NCBI RefSeq assembly: GCF_002838065.1 | Contig: NZ_PIZU01000004.1 | Location: forward strand, 87,759 to 151,758 | Direction: 5' to 3' | DNA length: 64,000 nucleotides | Source of the DNA: Mycobacterium hubeiense | GTDB lineage: Bacteria; Actinomycetota; Actinomycetes; Mycobacteriales; Mycobacteriaceae | Shown: positions 9,064 to 20,686 of the stretch, one piece after another | Layout: each line of letters opens with the position of its first letter | Numbering within the stretch: the stretch's first letter is position 1 | Notes under the pieces: model-generated | The model's input: the letters and a program-made list of their open reading frames with translations, nothing else | Database searches by the model: none | Told to the model about the DNA's origin: nothing | Made by a program: the position numbers and the translations under genes

Positions 9064-9510
9064 TCAGGGCCGGGCCCGCTCGATGATGTTGGAGAGCACC
9101 ACGATGCTCTCGCTGCGCTCGATGTCCGCACTCGAGCGGATGCGTTCCAGCGCCTCCTCCAAATGCCGCATATCGCGGGCCAATACGTGCAGGATCGCAT
9201 CCGAGGTACCGGTCACCGTCGCGGCGCTGACGACCTCGGGGATGCCCACCCACGCCGCACGCAGCTGGTCGGGAGCGATGGTGCCGTGGCAGTACACCTG
9301 CACGTAGGCCTCTGTCGTCCATCCCAGGGCGTTGCGGTCGACCACGGTGGTGAAGCCCCGGATGACACCGGTGTCGAGCATCCGGTCGACGCGGCGCTTC
9401 ACCGCCGGCGCCGACAGGTTCACCCGCGCCCCGATCTCGGCGAATGTCGCCCGCGCGTTGTCGGCGAGTTCGGCCAAGATCTGCTCGTCGGTCTCGTCAA
9501 GACGGTCCAC
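9064..9510 (-). CDS. Lrp/AsnC-family transcriptional regulator
   Basis: A 148-residue regulator: an N-terminal winged helix-turn-helix (LDETDEQILAELADNARATFAEIGARVNLSAPAVKRRV) followed by the AsnC-type ligand-binding RAM domain (GTSDAILHVLARDMRHLEEAL). The GTG at 9510 is chosen because GGAGGTGA lies just upstream; a GTG six bases earlier is also possible. It is divergent from ddaH-rocD-rocE and very probably controls them. In M. tuberculosis the equivalent order is Rv2324-Rv2323c-rocD-rocE (from memory). The likely effector is arginine, ornithine or a related amino acid. Confidence 0.88.
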   Translation of the reverse strand: MDRLDETDEQILAELADNARATFAEIGARVNLSAPAVKRRVDRMLDTGVIRGFTTVVDRNALGWTTEAYVQVYCHGTIAPDQLRAAWVGIPEVVSAATVTGTSDAILHVLARDMRHLEEALERIRSSADIERSESIVVLSNIIERARP

Positions 9511-9623
9511 GGTCACCTCCGCACAACAAACTGCTGCAATTCTAGACTTGACGCAATATTTCGTGGGGCTATACGCAATAGTCGACGATTGATTGCGCAA
9601 TCGCGCCGCCATATCGTTGATTC
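9511..9623. promoter_or_regulatory. asnC-ddaH divergent control region with phased repeats
   Basis: An AT-richer stretch between the divergent genes. CGCAAT occurs at 9552, 9574 and 9596, exactly 22 bases apart; the first two copies are part of ACGCAATA. The third lies in the perfect 12-bp palindrome GATTGCGCAATC (9591-9602). Spacing of two helical turns suits a wrapped Lrp/AsnC oligomer. The position beside the ddaH start suggests autoregulation and control of arginine catabolism. Confidence 0.55.
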
Positions 9624-10463
9624 ATGACGATTTCACCGGTCGCCAGTGCGCTGCCGCGCGCACGCTCCGCCCGCATCCGCCACTACGCGATGACGCCGCC
9701 GACGTTCTTCGCCGTCGAGTACGCCATCAACCCTTGGATGGACACTGCGACGTCGGTGGATCCTCACCGCGCGATGGACCAGTGGGAGAGCCTGCGCCGG
9801 ACCTACAAAGAGTTGGGCCACACCGTCGAACTCGTAGAGCCCGTCGCCGGGTTGCCCGACATGGTGTACGCCGCCAACGGCGGTGTTCTCGTCAACGGCA
9901 AGGCCATTGTGGCGCGGTTCGCATTCCCTCAGCGGGCCGGCGAATCCGCCGCCTATGCCGAGTGGATGGCCCGCCACGGCCGAGAGCCCGTCTACACCCG
10001 CCACGTCAACGAGGGTCAGGGCGACATGCTCGTCGTCGGGTCAATCATGTTGGCGGGCTACGGTTTCCGCACCGACCGCCGCGCGCACGACGAGGTCGCT
10101 GCGACTCTGGGCATGCCGGTGGTCAGCCTGGAGCTGATCGATCCGCGGTTCTACCACCTCGACACCGCCCTGGCCGTGCTCGACGACACCACGATCGCCT
10201 ACTACCCGCCGGCGTTCAGCGATGAAGCCCGCGCGCGGCTGCGAGAGCTGTTCCCGGACGCCATCGAGGTCGGCAGCGCCGACGCCGACGTGTTAGGCCT
10301 CAACGTCGTCTCCGACGGGCTCAACGTCGTGCTCCCCGCGGCGGCCACCGGGTTCGCCGAACAGCTGCGCCAAGCCGGGTTCCGGCCCGTCGCAATCGAT
10401 CTGTCCGAGCTGCTCAAGGGCGGCGGGTCCGTCAAGTGCTGCACGTTGGAGGTCCACCCGTGA
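9624..10463 (+). CDS. ddaH: Dimethylarginine dimethylaminohydrolase (DDAH)
   Basis: A 279-residue guanidino-modifying enzyme of the amidinotransferase/deiminase fold. It should hydrolyse methylated arginines to citrulline plus methylamines. The substrate-carboxylate region is PDMVYAANGG, the catalytic His is in FYHLDTALAVL (H178), and the nucleophilic Cys is in [14 protein letters not shown] (most likely C272). It is first in a four-gene plus-strand operon with a GTGA overlap to rocD. An arginine or ornithine hydrolase activity cannot be excluded by sequence. Confidence 0.85.
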   Translation: MTISPVASALPRARSARIRHYAMTPPTFFAVEYAINPWMDTATSVDPHRAMDQWESLRRTYKELGHTVELVEPVAGLPDMVYAANGGVLVNGKAIVARFAFPQRAGESAAYAEWMARHGREPVYTRHVNEGQGDMLVVGSIMLAGYGFRTDRRAHDEVAATLGMPVVSLELIDPRFYHLDTALAVLDDTTIAYYPPAFSDEARARLRELFPDAIEVGSADADVLGLNVVSDGLNVVLPAAATGFAEQLRQAGFRPVAIDLSELLKGGGSVKCCTLEVHP

Positions 10464-11707
10464 CGATTCTGGAAACGACGCGAAGCATGACGGACGCCGC
10501 GATCGAACTCGACGACCGCTATGTCGCCCACAATTACTCGCCGCTGCCCGTCGTCGCCGCCAGCGCCCAAGGCGCCTGGATCACCGACGTGCAGGGCCGA
10601 CGCTATCTGGACTGCCTGGCGGCCTACAGCGCGGTGAACTTCGGGCACCGCAACCCCGAGATCACGGCGACTGCACACGCTCAGCTCGACGCTCTGACCT
10701 TGGTCAGCCGGGCGTTTCACTCCGACCGGCTGGGACCTTTCTGCCAGGCGCTGGCCGAGCTGTGCGGCAAGGACATGGTGCTGCCGATGAACAGCGGCGC
10801 CGAGGCCGTCGAGAGCGGCATCAAGGTGGCCCGCAAGTGGGGCACCGACGTCAAGGGCGTGCCGGCAGGTATGGCCAATATCGTGGTGGCGCAGAACAAC
10901 TTTCACGGACGAACGATCAGCATCGTGTCGTTCTCCAACGACGAGGTGGCCCGTCGCGGCTTCGGGCCGTTCACCCCGGGGTTCCGCCCGGTGCCGTTCG
11001 GCGACGCCGACGCGGTGGCCGCAGCGATCGACGAGCACACCGTGGCCGTGCTGCTCGAACCCATCCAGGGTGAGGCAGGCATCATTGTGCCGCGCGAGGA
11101 CTACCTGCCGCGGGTACGCGAAATCTGCACCGAGCGCAATGTGTTGATGATCGCCGACGAGATCCAATCCGGGCTGGCGCGCACCGGCCGGACATTCGCC
11201 TGCGAGCACTGGGGCGTCGTGCCTGACATCTATTTGCTCGGAAAGGCACTCGGCGGTGGGGTGGTCCCGCTGTCGGCGGTGGTGGCCGATCGCGGTGTTC
11301 TAGGCGTGCTGCATCCCGGCGAACATGGCTCGACGTTCGGCGGCAATCCGCTCGCGGCCGCGATCGGCGGCACCGTCGTCGCAATGCTGCAGCGCGGCGA
11401 ATTCCAGGCCCGCTCAACTGAACTCGGTGAACGATTGCATGCGCGGCTGCGGGCACTGATCGGACGCGGCGTCGTCGCCGTGCGCGGTATGGGGCTGTGG
11501 GCCGGCGTGGACGTCGACCCCCGCATCGGCACCGGCAAACAGATCAGCCTGCGGCTGGCTGAACGCGGCGTGCTGGTCAAGGACACCCAGGGTTCGACGT
11601 TGCGCTTCGCGCCACCGCTGGTGATCACCGCTGAGGAAATCGACTGGGCGGTTGGCCAGTTCGCCTACGTACTGGCCGAAACGGGTTCACACTTGACCGA
11701 TACATAG
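10460..11707 (+). CDS. rocD: Ornithine aminotransferase RocD
   Basis: A 415-residue class III PLP-dependent aminotransferase converting ornithine and 2-oxoglutarate to glutamate-5-semialdehyde and glutamate. PLP site features are MNSGAEAVE (phosphate loop), [14 protein letters not shown] with D233, and the Schiff-base lysine K262 in [16 protein letters not shown]. The GTG start at 10460 overlaps the ddaH stop as GTGA. The gene is a single intact frame, whereas M. tuberculosis has it split into rocD1/rocD2 (from memory). Confidence 0.92.
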   Translation: MTILETTRSMTDAAIELDDRYVAHNYSPLPVVAASAQGAWITDVQGRRYLDCLAAYSAVNFGHRNPEITATAHAQLDALTLVSRAFHSDRLGPFCQALAELCGKDMVLPMNSGAEAVESGIKVARKWGTDVKGVPAGMANIVVAQNNFHGRTISIVSFSNDEVARRGFGPFTPGFRPVPFGDADAVAAAIDEHTVAVLLEPIQGEAGIIVPREDYLPRVREICTERNVLMIADEIQSGLARTGRTFACEHWGVVPDIYLLGKALGGGVVPLSAVVADRGVLGVLHPGEHGSTFGGNPLAAAIGGTVVAMLQRGEFQARSTELGERLHARLRALIGRGVVAVRGMGLWAGVDVDPRIGTGKQISLRLAERGVLVKDTQGSTLRFAPPLVITAEEIDWAVGQFAYVLAETGSHLTDT

Positions 11708-11725
11708 CACTAGGCAGGAGGCAGC

Positions 11726-13257
11726 ATGACCGCCCCATCGATGAGCCTCTCCGAGCAGATGTTGCGGCGCCGTCCGGTGATCGGCGCCCCGGTCGCCCAC
11801 GGCGCATCCGACCACCTCAAACGCAGTATCGGCACATTCCAACTGACGATGTTCGGCGTCGGCGCGACCGTCGGCACCGGCATCTTCTTCGTCCTGTCCG
11901 CGGCGGTCCCGGAGGCCGGCCCGGCGGTCATCATCTCATTCATCATCGCGGGTATCGCGGCCGGTCTGTCGGCGATCTGCTACGCCGAATTGGCTTCTGC
12001 CGTACCGGTATCGGGCTCCACCTACTCCTATGCCTACACCACACTCGGCGAATTCGTGGCCATGGGTGTGGCCGCCTGCCTGCTGCTGGAGTACGGCGTG
12101 TCCATCTCCGCCGTCGCGGTCGGGTGGAGCGGCTATCTGAACAATCTGCTGGACAACCTGTTCGGCGTGCAGATCCCGCAGGCACTGTCGGCGGCGCCGT
12201 GGGATGCCAATCCCGGCTTCGTAAACCTGCCTGCCGTCATCCTCATCACGATGTGCGCGCTGCTGTTGATCCGCGGCGCCAGCGAATCCGCGCTGGTGAA
12301 CACCATCATGGTGATCATCAAACTCGGTGTGCTGCTGATGTTCGCGGTCATCGCGTTCACGGCGTTCAACACCGACCATTTCGCCGGCTTCTGGGATTCG
12401 GGCTTCGCCGGCATTACCGCCGCGGCAAGCACCATCTTCTTCTCCTACATCGGCCTGGACGCCGTCTCCACCGCCGGCGACGAGGTCAAGGACCCGCAGC
12501 ACACCATGCCGCGCGCGATCATCGGCGCGCTGATCGTCGTCACCACCGTCTATGTCCTGGTGGCCATTGCGGCGCTGGGCTCGCAACCCACCGCGGAGTT
12601 CTCGTCGGAGGAACAGGCCACCGCCGGGCTGTCGGTAATCCTCGAGAACATCACCGGGGGCACGTGGGCGAGCATGGTTCTCGCAGCGGGCGCGGTGATT
12701 TCGATCTTCTCGGTCAGCCTCGTCGTGATGTACGGGCAGACGCGCATCCTGTTCGCGATGGGCCGCGACGGCCTGTTGCCGTCGATGTTCGCAAAAGTCA
12801 ATCCGCGCACCATGACTCCGGTGAACAACACCATCATCGTGGCCGTGGTGGTGGCTCTGCTGGCCGGATTCATCCCGCTGGACTACCTGCTCGACATGGT
12901 GTCAATCGGCACGCTGGTGGCCTTCATCGTGGTGTCGCTGGGCGTCATCATCCTGCGGGTGCGTGAACCCGATCTGGAACGCGGGTTCAAGGTGCCGCTA
13001 TATCCCATCACACCGATTCTGTCTATCGCAGCGTGCATTTGGATTCTGTCGGGCCTGCGCTGGTACACCTGGGTGTGGTTCGGCGTGTGGGTCGGGGTGG
13101 CGCTGTTGTTCTACGTGTTCTGGGGCCGGCATCACAGCGCACTGAATCCCGGTGCCAGCGACGGCTATATCCCATCGGCGGTGCCGGGCGACGACGACGT
13201 CATGTTCGTCACCGAACCGGAGAATCACCACTTCGTCACCCCACCGAAGGATCAGAC

Positions 13258-13261
<4 letters not shown>
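11726..13261 (+). CDS. rocE: Cationic amino acid permease RocE (APC superfamily)
   Basis: A 511-residue membrane transporter with about 12 hydrophobic segments. The APC signature at TM1 is FGVGATVGTGIFFVLSAAVPEAGPA, followed by CYAELASAVPVSGSTYSYAY. FFSYIGLDAVSTAGDEVKDPQHTMPRAI is typical of cationic amino acid transporters. The predicted substrate is arginine or ornithine, from its place after ddaH-rocD. It has a strong GCAGGAGGCAGC ribosome site and overlaps the next gene by four bases (GTGA). Confidence 0.9.
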
Positions 13262-15064
<1,803 letters not shown>

Positions 15065-15103
15065 AGCTTGCGGACCAGGCTAACAGCCGAACTGAAACGT
15101 GTT

Positions 15104-16345
15104 CTAGATGGGATCGCGGATGATGGGGCAGGTCATGCAGTGCCCGCCGCCGCGGCCCCGGCCGAGTTCGGCGCCGACGATGGTGATCACCTCGACGCCC
15201 GCCTTGCGCAGCAGCGAATTGGTGTGGGTGTTGCGGTCGTAGGCGAACACCACGCCGGGTTCGACCGCGACCAGGTTGTTGCCGCTGTCCCATTGCTGGC
15301 GTTCCGAATCGTATTTGGTGCCACCAGTTTCCACCACACGCAGCTTCGCCAGACCCAGAGCGTCGGCCACCACCTCGACGAAGGGTTTGGTGGCCGTCTC
15401 CACCTCCACGCCGGTGTCGTTGTCGGCGGGATGCAGCACAAAGGTCTCGATCGAGTCGACGATATCGGGGTAAATGGTGACCACGTCACGGTCGGCGAAC
15501 GTGAATACGGTGTCCAGGTGCATGGCCGCCCGCAGCTTGGGCATCCCCGCGACGACGATCTTGTTGGACGCCTGCTCGGCGAACAGCTTCGCGGCCACCT
15601 GGGTGATGGCTTGGCGCGAGGTGCGCTCGCTCATCCCGACCAGCACCACACCGTTGCCGGGCACCAAAACGTCGCCGCCCTCGAACGTCGACAGCCCCCA
15701 CGACTGTTCGGGGTCGCCCCACCACACCGTCGACCCGACGTAATCGGGATGGAACTCGTAGATGGCCTTCATCAACAGTGTTTCGTCGTGACGCGCCGGC
15801 CAGAACAGTGGATTCAGGGTCAGGCCGCCGTAGATCCAGCAGGTGGTGTCGCGGGTGTAGAGCGTGTTGGGCAGCGGCGGCATCAGATATTCGGTGACGC
15901 CCGCGGCCTCGCGCGCCAATGCCCGGTAGCCGGACTGGATTTCGGCGGGCAGATCGCGAATGGACATCCCGCCGATCAGCAGTTCGGCCAGCCGGCGTGG
16001 CACCAACGAGTCCAGGAAGCCACGCGTGTCGTCGACCAGGCCCAGCCCGACCTCGTTGGCCACGATCTTGCGGTCCAGCAGCCACGCCTTGGCCTCGGGG
16101 ATTTCCATGGTCTGGGTGAGCAGATCGTGCAGTTCGACCACTTCGACGCCGCGATCGCGCATCTTGTCCATGAAGTCGAAGTGATCCCGGCGCGCGTTCT
16201 GCACCCACAGCACGTCGTCGAAAAGCAATGCGTCGCAATTGGTGGGCGTCAGCCGCTCGTGCGCCAGACCCGGCGAGCACACCAATACCTTGCGTAGCTT
16301 GCCCACCTCGGAATGCACACCGTAGGTGGCGGATGGATTGGTCAT
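15104..16345 (-). CDS. arcA: Arginine deiminase ArcA
   Basis: A 413-residue enzyme converting arginine to citrulline and ammonia. Family motifs are [51 protein letters not shown] with the catalytic His, and the C-terminal [10 protein letters not shown] with nucleophile C403. The ribosome site ACAGGAGCGACG precedes the ATG at 16345. It lies 14 bases after the end of an arcD remnant, so it was once the third gene of an arc-type operon; arcB and arcC are not in this window. Confidence 0.95.
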   Translation of the reverse strand: MTNPSATYGVHSEVGKLRKVLVCSPGLAHERLTPTNCDALLFDDVLWVQNARRDHFDFMDKMRDRGVEVVELHDLLTQTMEIPEAKAWLLDRKIVANEVGLGLVDDTRGFLDSLVPRRLAELLIGGMSIRDLPAEIQSGYRALAREAAGVTEYLMPPLPNTLYTRDTTCWIYGGLTLNPLFWPARHDETLLMKAIYEFHPDYVGSTVWWGDPEQSWGLSTFEGGDVLVPGNGVVLVGMSERTSRQAITQVAAKLFAEQASNKIVVAGMPKLRAAMHLDTVFTFADRDVVTIYPDIVDSIETFVLHPADNDTGVEVETATKPFVEVVADALGLAKLRVVETGGTKYDSERQQWDSGNNLVAVEPGVVFAYDRNTHTNSLLRKAGVEVITIVGAELGRGRGGGHCMTCPIIRDPI

Positions 16346-16359
16346 CGTCGCTCCTGTCT

Positions 16360-16594
16360 CTAGATTTCGATCGCGCCGGTTGCCAGGGACGCCACCCCCG
16401 CGACCGCCCCCAAGACGATCACGCCGAACAGCACCGCTTCGGCGGGTGTGAAGACGCGCAGGCCGCGCTCACGCCGTGCGACGAAATACAGTGCCGCGCC
16501 GGGAGCCGATCATCGACCCGACCACCATCGCGGTCAGGGTTGGCAGGCTCACCTTGTCGCCGGCTTGCTCGATGCGCGGTTCGGTTGACGCCAT
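16360..16594 (-). pseudogene. arcD: arcD (arginine/ornithine antiporter) remnant with large internal deletion
   Basis: Read on the minus strand, an ATG at 16594 with a GGAG site begins MASTEPRIEQ and reaches TAMVVGSMIG, the start of an APC antiporter (normally GSMIGAGIFxLP). Around 16500-16507 the sequence jumps, one frame off, to a C-terminal tail [15 protein letters not shown] that ends in LATGAIEI and TAG at 16362-16360. About 78 codons remain of a normal 450-500, so nearly all membrane segments are lost. The genes on both sides of the join match the ends of ArcD-type antiporters, which points to a single internal deletion. Confidence 0.75.
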
Positions 16595-16730
16595 CTGTCG
16601 TCTCCGGCCTTCTCGGTGGACGGTATCTTGACGATCTCGAAGCCGATGTAACCGTAGATCACGCTCAGCAACGGGGTGGCGATGTTGAAGAATGCGAACG
16701 GCAGGTAGGCCAGCGTTGGGTACCAGCCGG
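16595..16730 (-). pseudogene. C-terminal tail of a second membrane transporter
   Basis: Directly upstream of the arcD remnant the minus strand reads GWYPTLAYLPFAFFNIATPL, then LSVIYGYIGFEIVKIPSTEK. This is a hydrophobic C-terminal segment followed by a charged tail, and the frame closes inside the arcD start region (about 16549). No start or upstream part exists: at 16731 the next gene's stop begins. The style resembles the end of NhaC-like Na+/H+ antiporters, but that is a guess. It is best read as the surviving end of a deleted gene. Confidence 0.4.
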
Positions 16731-17555
16731 TTACAAGTCGGCGATGATTTGCTGGCGCTTGGCCGCGTACTCCGATTCGGTGATCGTCCCGGTGGCGCGC
16801 AGGGTCTCCAGCTCCTGCAACCGCTGCGCGGTCGACGAGGCCGGCGCTGCGATGTACGGGGCCACGGGTTGAGGGACTCCGGCCGGCGCAGCTTGCTGCG
16901 GGGCGGCGCGGCGGACCACGGCCTGCACCTGCTGGCGAGCGGCGGGGTTGGACCGCAGATCGATCATGTTGTCCAGCCCGATGTTGTGGGCCTTGAGAAT
17001 CCGCAGGATCTCCATCAGCGGCTCGGCTTGGCCGGTGAGGTCGTAGGTCGTGTTGTCTTCGGCCACGTTGAACGTCGCAGGCATCAGCCCGCTGACGAGA
17101 CTGCTTCGCTCCCAATCGATGTGGTATTCGTTGGTGGCTGGGTCGACGAGCGCGACGAGTTTGCGGTTGGTGATCATCGGCAACCGCGACACCGATGCGA
17201 GCACGCGGTCGGTGGTGGTGAACGGCGTGATGCCAGGCCCGGAGATCCGCAGATCGAGTGTCACCAGCGGCAGGTCATTGATGCGGGTACCGGTTTCGCC
17301 GATTCCGATGACCTCGGCCAGCGCCAGCACGCCCTGCTGCTCGAGCACCTGGGTCTTCGCCGCCGTGCGGGCGCCGTAATTCGCCAGCGCCAAGGCGATC
17401 AGGACGTCGGCGGCGGTGATCAGCAGGCCGACCCAGAACATCCACCGCAGCAGGCTGTCTTGGCCCGTCGCGAAGTACACCGCCAGGAAGATCGGCCCGA
17501 CCAACCCGCCGCACAACAGAACCCAGAGTTGGGCCTTCACATAACGCCACAACAT
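16731..17555 (-). CDS. Membrane protein with C-terminal SHOCT domain
   Basis: A 274-residue protein. Two N-terminal membrane segments (about residues 8-28, LWVLLCGGLVGPIFLAVYFA, and 38-57, MFWVGLLITAADVLIALALA) are followed by a soluble domain (VLEQQGVLALAEVIGIGETGTRINDLPLV) and an Ala/Pro-rich linker. The last 30 residues, LQELETLRATGTITESEYAAKRQQIIADL, are a SHOCT oligomerisation module. The function is unknown. Its stop abuts the transporter fragment. Confidence 0.75.
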   Translation of the reverse strand: MLWRYVKAQLWVLLCGGLVGPIFLAVYFATGQDSLLRWMFWVGLLITAADVLIALALANYGARTAAKTQVLEQQGVLALAEVIGIGETGTRINDLPLVTLDLRISGPGITPFTTTDRVLASVSRLPMITNRKLVALVDPATNEYHIDWERSSLVSGLMPATFNVAEDNTTYDLTGQAEPLMEILRILKAHNIGLDNMIDLRSNPAARQQVQAVVRRAAPQQAAPAGVPQPVAPYIAAPASSTAQRLQELETLRATGTITESEYAAKRQQIIADL

Positions 17556-17596
17556 CAGCCACGCTCCCCGGGTTGGCCGGCGGTTCGCGTGTCAGA

Positions 17597-18442
17597 TTAC
17601 TCAGCAGGCGTGCCGTCCGCGCCGGCCAAAACGAGTTCGCGCGCCGCCGGTGCCGGCCCGAGCAGTTGGTGCAGCTGGGACGTCCAGGCTTGGCCGGCAC
17701 GCGTGGTCACGTCGTAGCCGGTGTGGATCGCCACGGCGGTGGCCATCACCGCCTCGGTTTCCTCGGATTCCTCGCGGTAGTCGCACACGACGTCGCCGAG
17801 GTCGCACACGCTGATCGTCTTGCCGCCGATCGCCGGGGGCAGCGGCGCCGGCGCATGGGCCAAGATCGGCCAATCCTGCGCGACGCCCTTCCCGCGGCCC
17901 GGTACCGACGTCACCGAACCGATGTTGACGGTGGGATCGGCCGGCAACCGGTCGCCGTCGGCGATCAACAGCGAGGCAGCCAGATTCGGATGCGCGCCGA
18001 GCGCATGCAGGTTGCGGTGCACGACCATCGCTCCTTGCGAGTAACCGGCCAACACCACCTTGGTCGCCGGGCAGCGCTGCGTGAACCCCGCGTACTGGCC
18101 GCCCAGCGCGGCGGTACCCGCGTCGACACTGCTCATGAAGTTGGCCCAATCCAGCACGCCGCCGTCTTCGGGCACCTCGGTCGCCGGGTACTCGACGGCC
18201 TCGGCGGTGATGGTGCGGCCGTCACGCTCCACGAGCTCTTTGACCGCGTTGTACGACTGGTACACCACGCGTCCCATCCCGCCGTTGAGGGTCGCTTCGG
18301 GACCGCGCTCACCCGAGCCCGCCGCCCCGATCCAATGGACATCGGGACAGCTGGGATCCGCGTGCGCGATACCGGTCGTCAGACCGAACAACGCGGAACC
18401 GATGGCGATTGCGCTGCTCAGCGCGCCTAAACGTGATAACAC
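17597..18442 (-). CDS. Secreted cutinase-family esterase
   Basis: A 281-residue alpha/beta hydrolase. An N-terminal signal peptide ends at about A28 (GIAHA|DPSCPD). The nucleophile is S135 in LAGYSQGAMV, and the acid and His are likely in SVCDLGDVVCDY and VAIHTGYD. Paired cysteines fit the cutinase disulfides. Mycobacterial relatives (CulP) are cell-wall lipases or esterases with broad acyl-ester substrates. It starts at GTG 18442. A 41-base gap separates it from the SHOCT gene. Confidence 0.85.
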   Translation of the reverse strand: MLSRLGALSSAIAIGSALFGLTTGIAHADPSCPDVHWIGAAGSGERGPEATLNGGMGRVVYQSYNAVKELVERDGRTITAEAVEYPATEVPEDGGVLDWANFMSSVDAGTAALGGQYAGFTQRCPATKVVLAGYSQGAMVVHRNLHALGAHPNLAASLLIADGDRLPADPTVNIGSVTSVPGRGKGVAQDWPILAHAPAPLPPAIGGKTISVCDLGDVVCDYREESEETEAVMATAVAIHTGYDVTTRAGQAWTSQLHQLLGPAPAARELVLAGADGTPAE

Positions 18443-18541
18443 CCGGACCCCCTACCCTTCACTGACCACAAGCCCGGCCCACAAGCTCGTTGCCATGACC
18501 ATCGTCACACGAGTCTCATGCGTTACAGCCGTCGTACACAA

Positions 18542-18576
18542 AAGCGGCGCCCACCCTCGTGAGGTGAGCGCCGCTT
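18542..18576 (-). terminator. Intrinsic terminator of tuf
   Basis: Arms 18542-18555 and 18563-18576 pair with one internal mismatch around a 7-base loop, starting 14 bases after the tuf stop. On the minus strand the stem is followed by CTTTTGTGT, a modest U tract, so it fits an intrinsic terminator of the str operon. The rest of the 18443-18589 gap shows no gene. Confidence 0.8.
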
Positions 18577-18589
18577 CTGCAGCTAAGGG

Positions 18590-19780
<1,191 letters not shown>

Positions 19781-19864
19781 TGTGGTGTCCTCCTGGACTT
19801 CTTGTTGGTGCTTGTTAAAGCAGGGTTGATCTTTGCAGTTGTTGTTCGCCGCTCGACAACCGGG

Positions 19865-20668
19865 CTACTGACCCGTCGCCTTCGCGCCATCCATTGCTCG
19901 GCTCCGGGTCAGCTCCGGGCCTCGGCCGGTCAGGCCTCGTGTCCTCACTGCCCCGTCGCCTTCGCGCCATCCATTGCTCGGCTCCGGGTCAGCTCCGGGC
20001 CTCGGCCGGTCAGGCCTCGTGTCCTCACTGCCCCGTCGCCTTCGCGCCATCCATTGCTCGGCTCCGGGTCAGCTCCGGGCCTCGGCCGGTCAGGCCTCGT
20101 GTCCTCACTGCCCCGTCGCCTTCGCGCCATCCATTGCTCGGCTCCGGGTCAGCTCCGGGCCTCGGCCGGTCAGGCCTCGTGTCCTCACTGCCCCGTCGCC
20201 TTCGCGCCATCCATTGCTCGGCTCCGGGTCAGCTCCGGGCCTCGGCCGGTCAGGCCTCGTGTCCTCACTGCCCCGTCGCCTTCGCGCCATCCATTGCTCG
20301 GCTCCGGGTCAGCTCCGGGCCTCGGCCGGTCAGGCCTCGTGTCCTCACTGCCCCGTCGCCTTCGCGCCATCCATTGCTCGGCTCCGGGTCAGCTCCGGGC
20401 CTCGGCCGGTCAGGCCTCGTGTCCTCACTGCCCCGTCGCCTTCGCGCCATCCATTGCTCGGCTCCGGGTCAGCTCCGGGCCTCGGCCGGTCAGGCCTCGT
20501 GTCCTCACTGCCCCGTCGCCTTCGCGCCATCCATTGCTCGGCTCCGGGTCAGCTCCGGGCCTCGGCCGGTCAGGCCTCGTGTCCTCACTGCCCCGTCGCC
20601 TTCGCGCCATCCATTGCTCGGCTCCGGGTCAGCTCCGGGCCTCGGCCGGTCAGGCCTCGTGTCCTCAC
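19865..20668 (-). other. Chain of ten coupled 27-residue mini-ORFs
   Basis: Within each 80-bp unit the minus strand carries an 84-base ORF starting with GTG and ending TGA. Each GTG overlaps the stop before it as GTGA, beginning with the fusA stop itself (GTG 20668-20666, TGA 20667-20665). ORF k runs from 20668-80(k-1) to 20585-80(k-1). The basic peptide starts VRTRGLTG and ends MDGAKATGQ, repeating the FusA C-terminus AKATGQ. The tenth ends TAG (19867-19865), which breaks the GTGA link. Translation is not shown; the architecture alone implies stop-start coupling. Confidence 0.6.
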
Positions 20669-20686
20669 TGCCCCGTCGCCTTCGCG
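19872..20686. repeat. Tandem array: ten identical 80-bp units in the fusA-tuf gap
   Basis: Ten complete 80-bp units (19872-20671) are followed by a 15-base partial unit that runs into fusA (20672-20686). All ten units read identically apart from the tuf-side edge, where CACTGCCCC becomes CTACTGACCC. The last 22 bases of fusA, with its stop codon, are part of the period, so the array is made of copies of the fusA end plus 58 bases of intergenic sequence. There are no spacers, so it is not CRISPR. Copy number in the real genome may differ if the assembly compressed it. Confidence 0.97.

Noticed and set aside
19872..20686. CRISPR array
   Set aside because: The 80-bp units are identical and directly adjacent with no unique spacers, and no cas genes are nearby.
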